Source: Phycisphaeraceae bacterium
GTDB lineage: Bacteria; Planctomycetota; Phycisphaerae; Phycisphaerales; Phycisphaeraceae
Direction: 5' to 3'
Length of the DNA stretch: 64,000 nucleotides
NCBI GenBank assembly: GCA_020851465.1
Contig: JADZCR010000003.1
Span: 310,001 to 374,000 of the forward strand
Each line of letters starts with the position of its first letter. Position 1 is the first letter of the stretch. This document shows, in pieces, positions 45,102 through 54,671 of this stretch. The notes beneath the pieces were generated by a model. The model had not been told where the DNA came from. It saw only the letters and a program-made list of their open reading frames with translations, and did not search any database. Position numbers and translations under genes: made by a program.

Positions 45102-46508
45102 ATGAGCACCGCCAGCGAATTGCGCGATTACATCGAGCAAATTCCGTTTTTTGACACACATAGTCACGCAGCAGGGTTCGACACAGGCACACCCTTGGAT
45201 GACAAACAGGGAAAGAGCCTGCCCGCGCTGATTATGAATGATTATCTCTCCTACCTCGCTGGTAGTTGTGCGGATGTGCCGATACCTCCTCAGAAAAACG
45301 GCAGCTGGACGCTGGAGTCTGCACCAACCTATTTCGAGGGTTTGTTACCCGTACTCGACCAGTATCGTGCTCTGACCACGTGGAAGGTGTTGCGTGAAGG
45401 AATCCGCGAGCTGTTTCCCTTCAAGGAAGAGGACATCACGGAAGCCAACTGGCATCACCTCAACGAACAAATAGTTGCGGCGTACCAGGAGTACGGCGAG
45501 CGCGAGTGGTACCGCATGGCAATTCGGCGAGCAAATGTTATTCGCCAAAACCAGATGGCAACCCTTCCCTACGTCACTGATCACTGGGACACTCTGCCAC
45601 CCGATGAGCGACAGCAGCAAAAGGCGTTTCTCCTGCCGAGTCTAATCCTTGACGGTTACTTGTTCTCCGGATTCGCATCAGGCAAGCCCGGACGAGAACG
45701 GAGCAAGGAATTACTCAACTGCGAACCGAAAACTCATGCGGAATATCTCGACTTCATGGGTAGGGTTTTGGATCTTTTCAAATCGCGCGGCGGAGCGAGC
45801 GTAAAACTGCTCATCAACTATCATCGAACGCTTTTTTTTGACAGCGAGGTAACTGATACGGAAGCAGCATCACTCTTTGCAAAACACCCTGATAATCCTG
45901 CTCCACCTAGATTGACCCCCGGAGAGTTTCAGCGGTTACAGGACAATCTGTGCTGGCACATGCTGGAAATGGCTCGGGATCGAGGATTACCGTTGATCGT
46001 TCACTGCGGCTATTCCTGGCCGACTCACTGGGGCGATCCGGAAAATATGCACAATCTGTTCAAAAATCCGCGCGTGCGCGGCCTCAACGTGGATCTGTGC
46101 CACAGCGGTTGGCCACATCACGGCGGAGGAATGATTATGGCCCGCAGTTACCGCACGTGTTACTTCAATCTCTGCTGGACCCCGATGCTCTCCGCTGATC
46201 TCGGCCGACAGATCCTGAGCCAGTGCATCGACATGTTGCCGAAAAATAAAATTCTTACCGGCACAGATTGCGGCTCCGCGGAGTCGATGCTCGGCACGGT
46301 TCGCCACCTGCGCAGTGAATTAGGCGCTGTCCTGCTCGAAAAAATCGAGAGAGGTTATTTCGGTTTGGATGTCGCCAAAAAAACCGCGCGGGCGATTTTG
46401 TTGGACAACCCCCTGGAATTTTATGCAATGAAATACGATGACATCGGCCTGCGGGAAGAGGAATCGATGCTTACTTCCGCTGGGCAGGTTTCCAACGTGA
46501 ATCCATAA
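45102..46508 (+). CDS. Amidohydrolase-type TIM-barrel enzyme (amidohydrolase_2 / uronate-isomerase-like)
   Basis: A 468-residue metal-dependent hydrolase-like protein. Metal-ligand candidates are the HxH in FFDTHSHA near residue 20, a His in LIVHCGYSWP, another in VDLCHSGWPHHG, and Asp in TGTDCGSAESM, the pattern of amidohydrolase_2 enzymes; some uronate isomerases share it. The ATG at 45102 has CGGAG seven bases upstream. It is divergent from the toroid enzyme gene. A role in sugar-acid breakdown fits that neighbour but is inference. Confidence 0.85.
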   Translation: MSTASELRDYIEQIPFFDTHSHAAGFDTGTPLDDKQGKSLPALIMNDYLSYLAGSCADVPIPPQKNGSWTLESAPTYFEGLLPVLDQYRALTTWKVLREGIRELFPFKEEDITEANWHHLNEQIVAAYQEYGEREWYRMAIRRANVIRQNQMATLPYVTDHWDTLPPDERQQQKAFLLPSLILDGYLFSGFASGKPGRERSKELLNCEPKTHAEYLDFMGRVLDLFKSRGGASVKLLINYHRTLFFDSEVTDTEAASLFAKHPDNPAPPRLTPGEFQRLQDNLCWHMLEMARDRGLPLIVHCGYSWPTHWGDPENMHNLFKNPRVRGLNVDLCHSGWPHHGGGMIMARSYRTCYFNLCWTPMLSADLGRQILSQCIDMLPKNKILTGTDCGSAESMLGTVRHLRSELGAVLLEKIERGYFGLDVAKKTARAILLDNPLEFYAMKYDDIGLREEESMLTSAGQVSNVNP

Positions 46509-46565
46509 ATAGCTGCTCCGTCACGATCAAAATGTCACGCTCTGTCTTGTTAGACTGAGGCACGG

Positions 46566-48872
46566 ATGCCGGAAGACCCCATCACTCCTGTTGATACCCA
46601 AACCGATCCGTTGTTGGCTGATCTGACCGAGCCGCAGCGCGAAGCGGTCACGCACGTTAATGGGCCATTGCTGGTACTGGCTGGCGCAGGTTCTGGTAAG
46701 ACTCGCGTTATCACGAGGCGCATTGCTCATCTGGTGCTGCGTGTCGGTATTCCTCCGTGGAATATTCTGGCTATCACGTTCACCAATAAAGCCGCCGGTG
46801 AAATGCGAGACCGTGTAGCTAAGCTCGTCAGCGAACGACAAGCACGAGCGATTTCCGTCTGCACCTTTCACAGTCTCTGCGCGAGGATCATCCGACAGTA
46901 CGCATCAAAGCTCGACCTGCCGCCGGGGTTTTCCATTTATGACACTGCCGATCAGACCCGCGCAATCAAAACCGCGCTCGAGGCACTGCAAATCAACGTC
47001 AATAATTTCCCGCCTGGCAAGGTACTCAGCACGATCAGCTCGGCCAAAAACGAATTGATCGACGCTGCTGCATACGCATCCAATGCGAATGATTTTTATT
47101 CCAAGAGTGTTGCGAAAATCTACTCAAAGTATCAGCAGATCCTTGCTCGAAATAAGGCTCTGGATTTTGACGACCTGCTGATGAAAACAGCGGACTTGAT
47201 GCGGAATCACCCGAACGCCCTTGCGGAGTTGCGGCAACGATTCACTTACCTGCTCATCGACGAGTACCAGGACACGAACCACGCTCAATTCATCATCGCC
47301 CATGCTCTTGGCAGCGAGCATCGCAACGTCTGTGCAACCGGTGACCCCGATCAATCCATTTATGGATGGCGCGGCGCGAACATCCGCAATATTCTCGAAT
47401 TTGAAAGCCACTACCCAGAAGCGAAAGTGGTCAGACTCGAACAGAACTACCGCTCAACTAAAAATATCCTCGCGGTGGCCGACGCATTGATCCGGAACAA
47501 CAAACAGCGCAAGCACAAATCTCTCTGGACGGAGAACGAGGCCGGCGAAGCGGTGAGCGTCGTAACCTGCTACGACGAACGTAAGGAAGCGGAGTGGATC
47601 GTCAGCCAGATGCGGGAGTGGCACGATGAAAAGAAGCTGCCCTGGGGTGGGATGGCTGTTTTTTACAGAACCAACTCGCTCAGCCGTGTCGTCGAGGACG
47701 CTCTGCGTGCATCAGGTATTCCATACCAGATCGCCCGAGGCACAGCGTTTTATGAACGAAAAGAAATCAAAGATGCCGTTGCCTATCTCCGCGTCATAGC
47801 CAATCCGTCGGATGAGACAAATCTAGCCCGCATCCTCAATACGCCTGCTCGTGGAATCAGTGAAGCAACGATCAAAGGTTTGCAAGCATTTGCGGTGGTC
47901 AATGGCTGGTCACTCTATGAAACAATCTGCCGTGTAGCTTCCGTAACCAACCTTGCTCCGCGTGCTGTGGCGGCCGTGCAGAAATTCACGAACATGATCG
48001 AAACATGGCGGCACATCGCGGGATTGGAAACATCCCCCGGTATCCCGGATCGTTCCCCTGAACAAAACATTGGCACAAACAAGGCTGATATCGAAATCTC
48101 ACTCCGTGCACTGGTCGAGCGTGTATTGACGGATTCAGGACTGCATCAATATTACCGTGATGACAAGACCGATCCGGATGGAGAACGACTAGCGAACCTC
48201 GGCGAGCTTGTCAGTTCGGCCCAACAGTTCGAAGTGGATCTTGCTGCGGTCGATGGCGATCTACCCAGCCTGGCGGAGCGGCTTGGAGCGTATCTTGAGC
48301 AAATCAGCCTCGTAAGTGATGTGGATGATGTGAACCCGGAGAAAGGTGCGGTCACACTCATGACCTTGCACGCAGCCAAAGGTCTGGAGTTCCCTCTCGT
48401 CGCACTCATCGGAGTAGAGGACGGCCTGCTCCCACATGTCCGGTCGCATGCCAGCCCTACTGAGATGGAGGAAGAACGCCGCCTTTGTTTCGTCGGCATC
48501 ACACGAGCACAAAGGATGCTGCTCATTACACACGCGCGGTTCCGCACGATTTTCGGCCAGACCACGCCAACGATTCCAAGCCGATTTCTCAACGAGTTTC
48601 CCAGTGGCAACATCAAGACGGAAGACGTTTCCAATCAAGACTCATGGACCGCGGGTGAAGATCGATTCCCCGGTATTTCCCGGCTGCGTCAAAGCGCTCA
48701 GCAGGAAACGGCTGAATACCCGCCGGGAACGTTGGTCCGTCACCCGCAGTTTGGGCTCGGTCGCGTGTTAACGGTTAATGCTTACGGCACGCAGACGAGG
48801 GCACAGATCGCGTTCAATACGTCTGGAGTTAAAACCTTGATCCTCCAATACGCAAATCTTCAGCGCGTTTGA
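46566..48872 (+). CDS. pcrA: UvrD/PcrA-type DNA helicase
   Basis: A 768-residue superfamily 1A helicase. Motifs: LAGAGSGKTRVI (I), ITFTNKAAGEM (Ia), DEYQDTN (II), GDPDQSIYGWRGA (III), LEQNYRST (IV), TLHAAKGLEFP (V) and VGITRAQ (VI). The C-terminal RHPQFGLGRVLTVNAYG is the small Tudor-like domain by which PcrA/UvrD contacts RNA polymerase. It unwinds DNA 3' to 5' in excision repair, mismatch repair and removal of stalled polymerases. The ATG at 46566 fits the family. It is followed by trpF after 68 bases. Confidence 0.95.
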   Translation: MPEDPITPVDTQTDPLLADLTEPQREAVTHVNGPLLVLAGAGSGKTRVITRRIAHLVLRVGIPPWNILAITFTNKAAGEMRDRVAKLVSERQARAISVCTFHSLCARIIRQYASKLDLPPGFSIYDTADQTRAIKTALEALQINVNNFPPGKVLSTISSAKNELIDAAAYASNANDFYSKSVAKIYSKYQQILARNKALDFDDLLMKTADLMRNHPNALAELRQRFTYLLIDEYQDTNHAQFIIAHALGSEHRNVCATGDPDQSIYGWRGANIRNILEFESHYPEAKVVRLEQNYRSTKNILAVADALIRNNKQRKHKSLWTENEAGEAVSVVTCYDERKEAEWIVSQMREWHDEKKLPWGGMAVFYRTNSLSRVVEDALRASGIPYQIARGTAFYERKEIKDAVAYLRVIANPSDETNLARILNTPARGISEATIKGLQAFAVVNGWSLYETICRVASVTNLAPRAVAAVQKFTNMIETWRHIAGLETSPGIPDRSPEQNIGTNKADIEISLRALVERVLTDSGLHQYYRDDKTDPDGERLANLGELVSSAQQFEVDLAAVDGDLPSLAERLGAYLEQISLVSDVDDVNPEKGAVTLMTLHAAKGLEFPLVALIGVEDGLLPHVRSHASPTEMEEERRLCFVGITRAQRMLLITHARFRTIFGQTTPTIPSRFLNEFPSGNIKTEDVSNQDSWTAGEDRFPGISRLRQSAQQETAEYPPGTLVRHPQFGLGRVLTVNAYGTQTRAQIAFNTSGVKTLILQYANLQRV

Positions 48873-48940
48873 TCATCCAGACGTGAGCTAACTGCTCAAG
48901 TCATGTTGCTTCATCCAGTTCACCTACAATTCCATTCATC

Positions 48941-49594
48941 ATGGCAACGTGGGTCAAAATCTGCGGTATTCGGACTCCACAGATCGCAATGGAGGCAGCG
49001 GAAGCAGGAGCCCATGCGATCGGCTTGGTATTTGCCAACGGCTCACCACGCCAAGTCACCGCCGAAGCAGCCAGGGAAATCGTTAAAGCATTGCCGGGAA
49101 ATATTGAGCCTGTTGCGCTCTTTGTAGATGCCTCGACCGACGAGATTCGCAGGACATGCGAGACGACGGACATCCGAACTGTCCAGCTTCACGGCCGGGA
49201 AACCGTTGACTTCGCGGCAGCTCTCGCCCCGCTGCGTGTATTCAAGGCATTGCACTACCGCGAAGGACTTATCAGCGAATTATCACCTTGGCTCGATGCT
49301 GGCGTTCGTACCATTCTCATCGACAGTCCTCCGCGAGGCTTGCTCAATGGCGGCAGCGGAGAAGCGTTTTCATGGGAAGACCTTGCCCGTGATCTGAAAC
49401 GCACTCCTCCGCCTGCGCGTCTCCGACTCGTCATCGCCGGCGGCCTCACACCCGTCAACGTGTCGAAAGTCGTTCGCTTGCTCAACCCCTACGGCGTGGA
49501 TGTTTCAAGCGGCGTCGAATCATCACGCGGCGTCAAGGATGTCCATCTGATCCGCGATTTCTGCGATGCGATCCGTAAGGCGGATTCCGCCTGA
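48941..49594 (+). CDS. trpF: Phosphoribosylanthranilate isomerase
   Basis: A 217-residue TIM barrel that isomerises N-(5-phosphoribosyl)anthranilate to CdRP, third step of tryptophan synthesis. The KICGIRT motif near residue 6 holds the catalytic Cys; VQLHGRE, IAGGLTPVNV and GVDVSSGVESSRGVKD are the other family blocks, with the general-acid Asp in the FVDAS or LIDS strands. It is separated from any other trp gene here, as in many planctomycetes. Its stop faces the trpS stop, 53 bases apart. Confidence 0.96.
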   Translation: MATWVKICGIRTPQIAMEAAEAGAHAIGLVFANGSPRQVTAEAAREIVKALPGNIEPVALFVDASTDEIRRTCETTDIRTVQLHGRETVDFAAALAPLRVFKALHYREGLISELSPWLDAGVRTILIDSPPRGLLNGGSGEAFSWEDLARDLKRTPPPARLRLVIAGGLTPVNVSKVVRLLNPYGVDVSSGVESSRGVKDVHLIRDFCDAIRKADSA

Positions 49595-49647
49595 AAGCAG
49601 CCGTCTTACTTTACTCCACTGTTTCAGGCTCAGATCGCTTTTCAGCA

Positions 49648-50712
49648 TCATATTGAAAGTCTTCGCGGGAAAAAGTCATATTTCATCGCTCGCTTGGCCA
49701 TCCACAGGGTTTCCTCCGCGACGGCATTCGCACGGGCGGTTCCCTCCTCGAGTACTTTAGTCACGCGAAACGGATCGGCCTCAAGAGCTGCACGGCGTTG
49801 ACGAATAGGCTCCAGAAAAGTGTTGAGCACCTCCGCTAATCGTTTTTTGCAATCGCCATCGCCAATTTTTCCTTCCGCATACTTCGCCTTGAGTTCTACG
49901 ACTTCTTCTTTATTCGGATTGAAAGCATCGTGGTACTGCCACAGCGGGTTCTTGTCGGACACGTCACCCGGATCGGTAGGGTTCATCCGGCCGGTAAAAA
50001 TCTTGTTGCACTTTTTCTGAACGGTTTTCGTATCGTCAGAGAGAAGGATGGCATTACCCAGCGACTTGCTCATTTTATTTTTTCCATCGGTGCCGATGAG
50101 TCGGGCAATTCTGCCGACTTTCACCTCAGGTACGGGAAAGACCGCCTGGGCGTGTGCATCATCACCGCCTTTGGGATCAACGCCGCAGTAAGCGACGTTA
50201 AACCGCCGAGCAAGTTCGCGGCACATCTCGATATGAGGAACCTGATCTTCACCAACGGGCACGTATTTAGGTCGGAAGGCGAGGATATCCGCTACCTGAC
50301 CGACCGGGTACATGAGGAAACCGAAGGAATAATTGTCACCAAGATTTTTGACAACGATTTCATCTTTGACGGTGGGATTGCGCATGAGCCGACCAAAACC
50401 CAGCAGCATGGCGAAGTACCAGGTAAGCTCCGCGATGGCGGGGACTTCACTCTGAAGAAAGATGGTGGACTTCGCGGGATCGATGCCAGTCGCAAGATAG
50501 TCAATGACAATCTGTCTGACATCCTCGCTGACAGCGGCGGGTTCTTCCGCACGGGTCGTCAGAGCATGGACGTTAGCGATGATAAAGAAACAATCGAAGC
50601 TGTCCTGCATCGCAAGACGATTTTCGATTGAACCGACATAGTGGCCCAGATGCAGCCGTCCCGTCGGCGTATCGCCGGTGAGGATGCGAGGTTTCGATTT
50701 AACGGTGGACAT
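49648..50712 (-). CDS. trpS: Tryptophanyl-tRNA synthetase
   Basis: A 354-residue class I aminoacyl-tRNA synthetase that charges tRNA-Trp. The HIGH-type sequence is TGRLHLGHY (residues about 14-22) and the KMSKS loop is NKMSKSLGN. PRILTGDTPTG at the start and YPVGQVADILAF are typical. The ATG at 50712 gives the normal family length; the open frame to 50832 would add 40 residues that do not resemble TrpRS. It follows fliS on the same strand after 116 bases. Confidence 0.96.
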   Translation of the reverse strand: MSTVKSKPRILTGDTPTGRLHLGHYVGSIENRLAMQDSFDCFFIIANVHALTTRAEEPAAVSEDVRQIVIDYLATGIDPAKSTIFLQSEVPAIAELTWYFAMLLGFGRLMRNPTVKDEIVVKNLGDNYSFGFLMYPVGQVADILAFRPKYVPVGEDQVPHIEMCRELARRFNVAYCGVDPKGGDDAHAQAVFPVPEVKVGRIARLIGTDGKNKMSKSLGNAILLSDDTKTVQKKCNKIFTGRMNPTDPGDVSDKNPLWQYHDAFNPNKEEVVELKAKYAEGKIGDGDCKKRLAEVLNTFLEPIRQRRAALEADPFRVTKVLEEGTARANAVAEETLWMAKRAMKYDFFPRRLSI

Positions 50713-50828
50713 GGCGGCACAGTGTACGGCAATAATCGCCGCTTGCCGATCATCATCGATCAAGACCTGGATATTTGAGTGCGTTCGTGACGAGGTGGCA
50801 GGACTGGGAATCGGCAGAATGCGCGCTA

Positions 50829-51284
50829 TCACCCATTGACAACGAGACTGCTGATCGCAGTTTGCTGTACGTGGGTTACATCTGCGGCCGCAGCACTGGG
50901 TTTGCCTTCCGTAGCAATTTTTTTCATCAGCATCTGCCAGGTCTGCTTCTCAAACTCGAGAAGCTGGATCGCTTCGTCGATCGGTGCGCTTTTATGTTGA
51001 AGGTTGGCATCGACGAGCAGGCGATAGATGTAGGTATATAACGCGCTGAGCTTTTCACAGAGCTCCGGTGCGACTTGATGATTCAGGCTGGTCGAAAGTT
51101 CGAGAACGATCTTCTGCGCCCGCATGAGCGAGTGATAGCTGGTCTCACGGTCGTCTCTGGCCAGCGCGTCACGACTCTGCACGCTGAACTTGATGGCTCC
51201 CTCATAAAGCATCAACCGCAGCTCTTCCGGACTGGCGGTCATGATCTTGGTCTTGAGATAGGGATTGGCCGGCTTAGCAGTCAT
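50829..51284 (-). CDS. fliS: Flagellar export chaperone FliS
   Basis: A 151-residue helical protein. PYLKTKIMTASPEELRLMLY and EGAIKFSVQS at the N-terminus are the FliS signature; further helices follow (LARDDRETSYHSLMRAQKIV, LCEKLSALYTYIYRLLVDAN). FliS binds the flagellin C-terminus in the cytoplasm and prevents early polymerisation. The ATG at 51284 is preferred over a TTG two codons earlier. It lies 151 bases after fliD, the usual fliD-fliS order. Confidence 0.94.
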   Translation of the reverse strand: MTAKPANPYLKTKIMTASPEELRLMLYEGAIKFSVQSRDALARDDRETSYHSLMRAQKIVLELSTSLNHQVAPELCEKLSALYTYIYRLLVDANLQHKSAPIDEAIQLLEFEKQTWQMLMKKIATEGKPSAAAADVTHVQQTAISSLVVNG

Positions 51285-51435
51285 AAGCAAATAACCCGCC
51301 TAGATAGCCGCATACGTGGCGGCCGATTCGACTTTCTTTTATCGGTAATTGTCAATGGTTTCGTTAGGCATCAGGCACGAGCTGTCCAACAACCTGATCA
51401 TCCGGCTTCGGATGGATGCCATCGATTAACGGGTA

Positions 51436-54180
51436 CTACTTCTGTGACGCCACCTGACTGGCAAAATTGGTCAGTGAGGAACCCTGCGCCTGTAGCGACG
51501 CCAGGGCTTTTTCCATTGCATTAAATTGGTTCTGGAGCAGTTCGCGTTTGGCGGCAAGCTTCAGATCGATGCGCTCTATTTGTTGTTTATTGAGTTCGAG
51601 TAATCTGCCTACGTTGTCAATCTGACCCTGAACCGCGCCATCAGTATCTGTCAGGCTCTTAAGCAGTTCGTCGATCCGCACGCCGACACCGGCAGTTGCG
51701 GTGACCGTTTCACCATTCGAATTAGTCGTGGTGGTCTTGTAGGTAAAGAGCTGCTCGACCGCATTTCGGTCCGCGGATAGGGCAGCGGTAAACTTTGACT
51801 CATCGAACTTGAGCGTTGCCCCCGTCCCAACGGTCAGACCGATCTGTGCGAGCGACTTGTACTGCGTGCTCAGATCCTCATTACGGTTATTGATCAGGCG
51901 AAACAGCGACGAACGTACTCGAGCGATGGTCGGATCACCCAACAACAGACCACGCTGCTTAGTAGCTGTGTCATAGCGGTCGTACTTGTCGAGCGTGGTA
52001 ATCACGCCATTAAAGTCAGTAACGAATTTTTGGATCGCCTTGGTGATCGCGGAATCGTCACGGCTGATGCTGACAGATACCGGCGAACTGCTGGCGGAAA
52101 GCAGATTCACGGTCGCGCCGGGGATCACAGATGTCAGCGTGTTTGTTGTGGAAGTGATCGCGATGGCCTTGGCAGGATCAGAGGCACCGAAAAAGACGAC
52201 CGCATCACGAGCCTCAACAAGTGTGCTGCCGCCCAGTCCAGTCCCACCATCATCAAAGACAAATGCGCCAGCTTTGCCGGAGCGCGTGCTCAGGAAACTG
52301 AGGCGGTAGGGATCGGCCGGCGAGCCGTCATTCAGGATCGAAGCCTGCACCGGCAAGCCCAGTTCGTTGATCTTCTCCATGACATCCGAAAGCGTGTCAC
52401 TGGCTGTGATAGTGACCGTCTTTTCAAAGCTGCCATCAAGATCCGCTCCAGCAGATGCAGCTTCACCAAGCAGCCCCAGATCGCGGGCGGTGGTCGAACC
52501 GGCTTCTTCAACCTTGATTGCCGACGCACCACTGCCGGTATCCTCCAGCAGGATGCCGTCGCCGTTGTCATTGATCCGCGCTGTTATGGCGAGGCCTTTG
52601 CTGTTGATTTCCGCAATGATGTCTCCTACGGTCGCCTCATTGCCCTGTGAAAGATCGACCTCAGATGACAGGCCGTTGGAATCGGTAATGGTGAACTTAC
52701 CCTTGGCCACTCCCCCGCCACCGTTCAGATTGTCACGGCGAGTTGCTTCAGTGATGTAACGAAACTGTAGATTTCCTGAATTAAGGGTAGCAGCCGCGAC
52801 ACTCTGCGCAAGACCCAGATCCGCAGCTCCTGTTCCTGTCGTGTCGGCCACGATCAGGTTCGAGGCTGTCGCCCCCGTGCTGTCGGTGAGCTGGATGCCG
52901 TTACTCGCCTGATTGAGGGATGCCGAAATGCTGTTGGCTGCGCCGGCAGAGTTAATCAGGTCGATCGCCTGCTGGACACTTGTCGCCGTAGAAAGATCGA
53001 CGGCAAATGAGACACCCGCGCGGTTAGTGATATTGATGGTGCCAAGATTTGCGCCAGCGCCGCCCTTCAGGTTGCCGATGAGGCGTGAATTAAGTGTTGA
53101 AACAAGCCGCCGAGTCGTGATCGTGTCCCCTACGGAAGCCGCGGTAAGCCCCAAGTCATCAGCAGCACCGGATCCGTTGAGAGCTGTCACACCAAACGTC
53201 GCGCCGCCTGAGGTACCATCCACGAGTTGAAGACCCGTACCGGCAGCATTGATGCTCGCGGTGACATTACCACCCGACCCGGTATTGATTTTGTCGATCA
53301 CCTGGCCGAGCGTCGTTGCACCATTGAGACTTACGGAAAATGTTGTCCCATCGCGTCGTGTGATTTCGAAATCAGATAATGCGCCTTTATTTCGCACACC
53401 ATTGCCGTCGTTCAACGTGGCTAGCAAGGTGGATGAACCGATTCGGTTGATCTGTGTGCCGGTTAACGTCGTACCCACTGAGGCGACATTCAGTCCGAGG
53501 CTGGTAGCGGTATTGTTCGTTCCAACATTGGCGACGGCGAGGCTGGTCGTGACCGCCCCGGTGTTATCCACGATCTGAAGGCCGTCATCGTTAATGCTGG
53601 CCGTAACATTGATTCCCGATGTGTTGTTGATTTCATTAAGCACATCGTTAATCGTCAACGCACGTGAGAGATCAACGACCGCCGATGCACCGGAACGATC
53701 AGTGATACGAATCTTGCCGCGCGTCACACCGGCACCGCCGTTGAGCGTTGAAAGTGCTGTGTCGCTGTCGAGTCGCCCGTTACCAAACTCAAAGGTCAGC
53801 GTGCCTGCACCGATGGCGGTACTGTCAGAGTCTGCATAGCCGCGAGTGATGACCTGTTGCGTACTGACCAGCCGGTTTACCGAAAAGCTATAGGTTCCCG
53901 GCGTGGCTGATGATCCGCTCGATGCCTTGATAACTGACTCATTCGAGGATGAGGTGGACGTCGATTTGAACGTGGACGAAGCGACAAATCCAGCCGAATC
54001 GAGTTTCAGGGCTAAAAGTTTGGCGTTGATTTCCTGATAAGCGACAGTCTGTGCGTTAAGAACCGAGTTTCTCTGCTCAATAATCGCCTTTGGCCGTGCC
54101 TCAATCGCGATCAACTTATCGATCAAGTCCGCGGTATTGATACCGCTGATGAGGCCGACAGAGCTAGAAATCGTACCCAT
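51436..54180 (-). CDS. fliD: Flagellar filament cap protein FliD, enlarged by four tandem repeats
   Basis: A 914-residue FliD/HAP2, about twice the enterobacterial length (about 470). The N-terminal FliD domain (GLISGINTADLIDKLIAIEA) and the C-terminal coiled region (QIERIDLKLAAKRELLQNQF) are normal. Between them, residues of about 146-585 hold four repeats of 110-115 residues, each opening LNGG or LNDG or LKGG and ending (D/S)LGL, with an inner xINDVLxxIN-like hook-IN motif. The ATG at 54180 lies after AGGA at eight bases. FliD caps the filament and can mediate adhesion; the repeats probably form extra surface domains. Confidence 0.95.
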   Translation of the reverse strand: MGTISSSVGLISGINTADLIDKLIAIEARPKAIIEQRNSVLNAQTVAYQEINAKLLALKLDSAGFVASSTFKSTSTSSSNESVIKASSGSSATPGTYSFSVNRLVSTQQVITRGYADSDSTAIGAGTLTFEFGNGRLDSDTALSTLNGGAGVTRGKIRITDRSGASAVVDLSRALTINDVLNEINNTSGINVTASINDDGLQIVDNTGAVTTSLAVANVGTNNTATSLGLNVASVGTTLTGTQINRIGSSTLLATLNDGNGVRNKGALSDFEITRRDGTTFSVSLNGATTLGQVIDKINTGSGGNVTASINAAGTGLQLVDGTSGGATFGVTALNGSGAADDLGLTAASVGDTITTRRLVSTLNSRLIGNLKGGAGANLGTINITNRAGVSFAVDLSTATSVQQAIDLINSAGAANSISASLNQASNGIQLTDSTGATASNLIVADTTGTGAADLGLAQSVAAATLNSGNLQFRYITEATRRDNLNGGGGVAKGKFTITDSNGLSSEVDLSQGNEATVGDIIAEINSKGLAITARINDNGDGILLEDTGSGASAIKVEEAGSTTARDLGLLGEAASAGADLDGSFEKTVTITASDTLSDVMEKINELGLPVQASILNDGSPADPYRLSFLSTRSGKAGAFVFDDGGTGLGGSTLVEARDAVVFFGASDPAKAIAITSTTNTLTSVIPGATVNLLSASSSPVSVSISRDDSAITKAIQKFVTDFNGVITTLDKYDRYDTATKQRGLLLGDPTIARVRSSLFRLINNRNEDLSTQYKSLAQIGLTVGTGATLKFDESKFTAALSADRNAVEQLFTYKTTTTNSNGETVTATAGVGVRIDELLKSLTDTDGAVQGQIDNVGRLLELNKQQIERIDLKLAAKRELLQNQFNAMEKALASLQAQGSSLTNFASQVASQK
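52425..53745 (-). repeat. Four tandem protein repeats within fliD (flagellin hook-IN type)
   Basis: Repeat starts fall at FliD residues of about 146, 256, 371 and 485. Shared blocks are a Gly-rich opener, a strand like (I/F)xITxRxG, VDLS, a helix such as TINDVLNEIN or SVQQAIDLIN, a (V/I)xASIN strand, LQ(I/L)xD, and a closing DLGL followed by a short Ala/Ser/Thr linker. The DNA copies have diverged, so this is an old duplication kept at protein level. Confidence 0.88.
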
Positions 54181-54243
54181 AGCAATATCCTGCCTACCAT
54201 GACGGAACCGCCTCCTCAGACAGCCTCTCATGGAGCTAACTTC

Positions 54244-54272
54244 TTATCGTCCCTTGCGCAAGGGGCACTTGA
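54244..54272 (-). promoter_or_regulatory. Possible flagellar-type (sigma-28-like) promoter of fliD with embedded palindrome
   Basis: On the minus strand GACGATAA (54251-54244) matches the sigma-28 -10 consensus GCCGATAA at 7 of 8 positions. TCAAGTGC (54272-54265) matches the TAAAGTTT -35 at 5 of 8. The spacer is 13 rather than the usual 11 bases, which weakens the call. The spacer is almost filled by the perfect 14-base palindrome CCCTTGCGCAAGGG (54251-54264), a possible operator. It lies about 65 bases upstream of the fliD start. Confidence 0.3.
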
Positions 54273-54671
54273 GGCTCATAACCGGCAGCTTTACATACGT
54301 AAAATCACTTCGTCAGTCACAGATATTCCGTCTTGGCGCTTGAATATGTACAATTCCTGCGTAGCTAGCTTTTCGGCATCACTTCTCTAGACGTGCTTTC
54401 GCTACATGACCGCATGCGATCGAATTATGGATGTACGATTTGCACGAATTGGACGCACACGATTTAGATTATTACGTTAACTGACGTACCTATGCTGAGT
54501 TGGACGTGATTACAGCAGTTAAACGTATCTAACTGTGGAAAAATACTGCACGATTCTAAGATAACCAGCGCATAATGATTAGTGGACATTGTTGGGTATA
54601 TTTCACTTTTTTGTCGTGAAGCGGGTGCTCTGCTTGCAATGTTCCCATTGCTTACCCAAGGTGCATAACAA
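54273..54671. other. AT-rich divergent regulatory region between fliD and the LuxR-type gene
   Basis: The fliD to regulator gap is 491 bases and notably AT-rich. Four copies of a degenerate (A/G)(C/T)ACGA(T/A)T motif occur at 54433, 54442, 54457 and 54548. No coding frame with a believable start was found. The regulator start is preceded by AAGG. It probably holds promoters for both genes. Confidence 0.45.

Noticed and set aside
34691-54468. Shared 12-mer ACACGATTTAGA at 34691 and 54457, as a common operator
   Set aside because: A 12-base match in 64 kb is expected by chance many times; no symmetry or conservation supports it.
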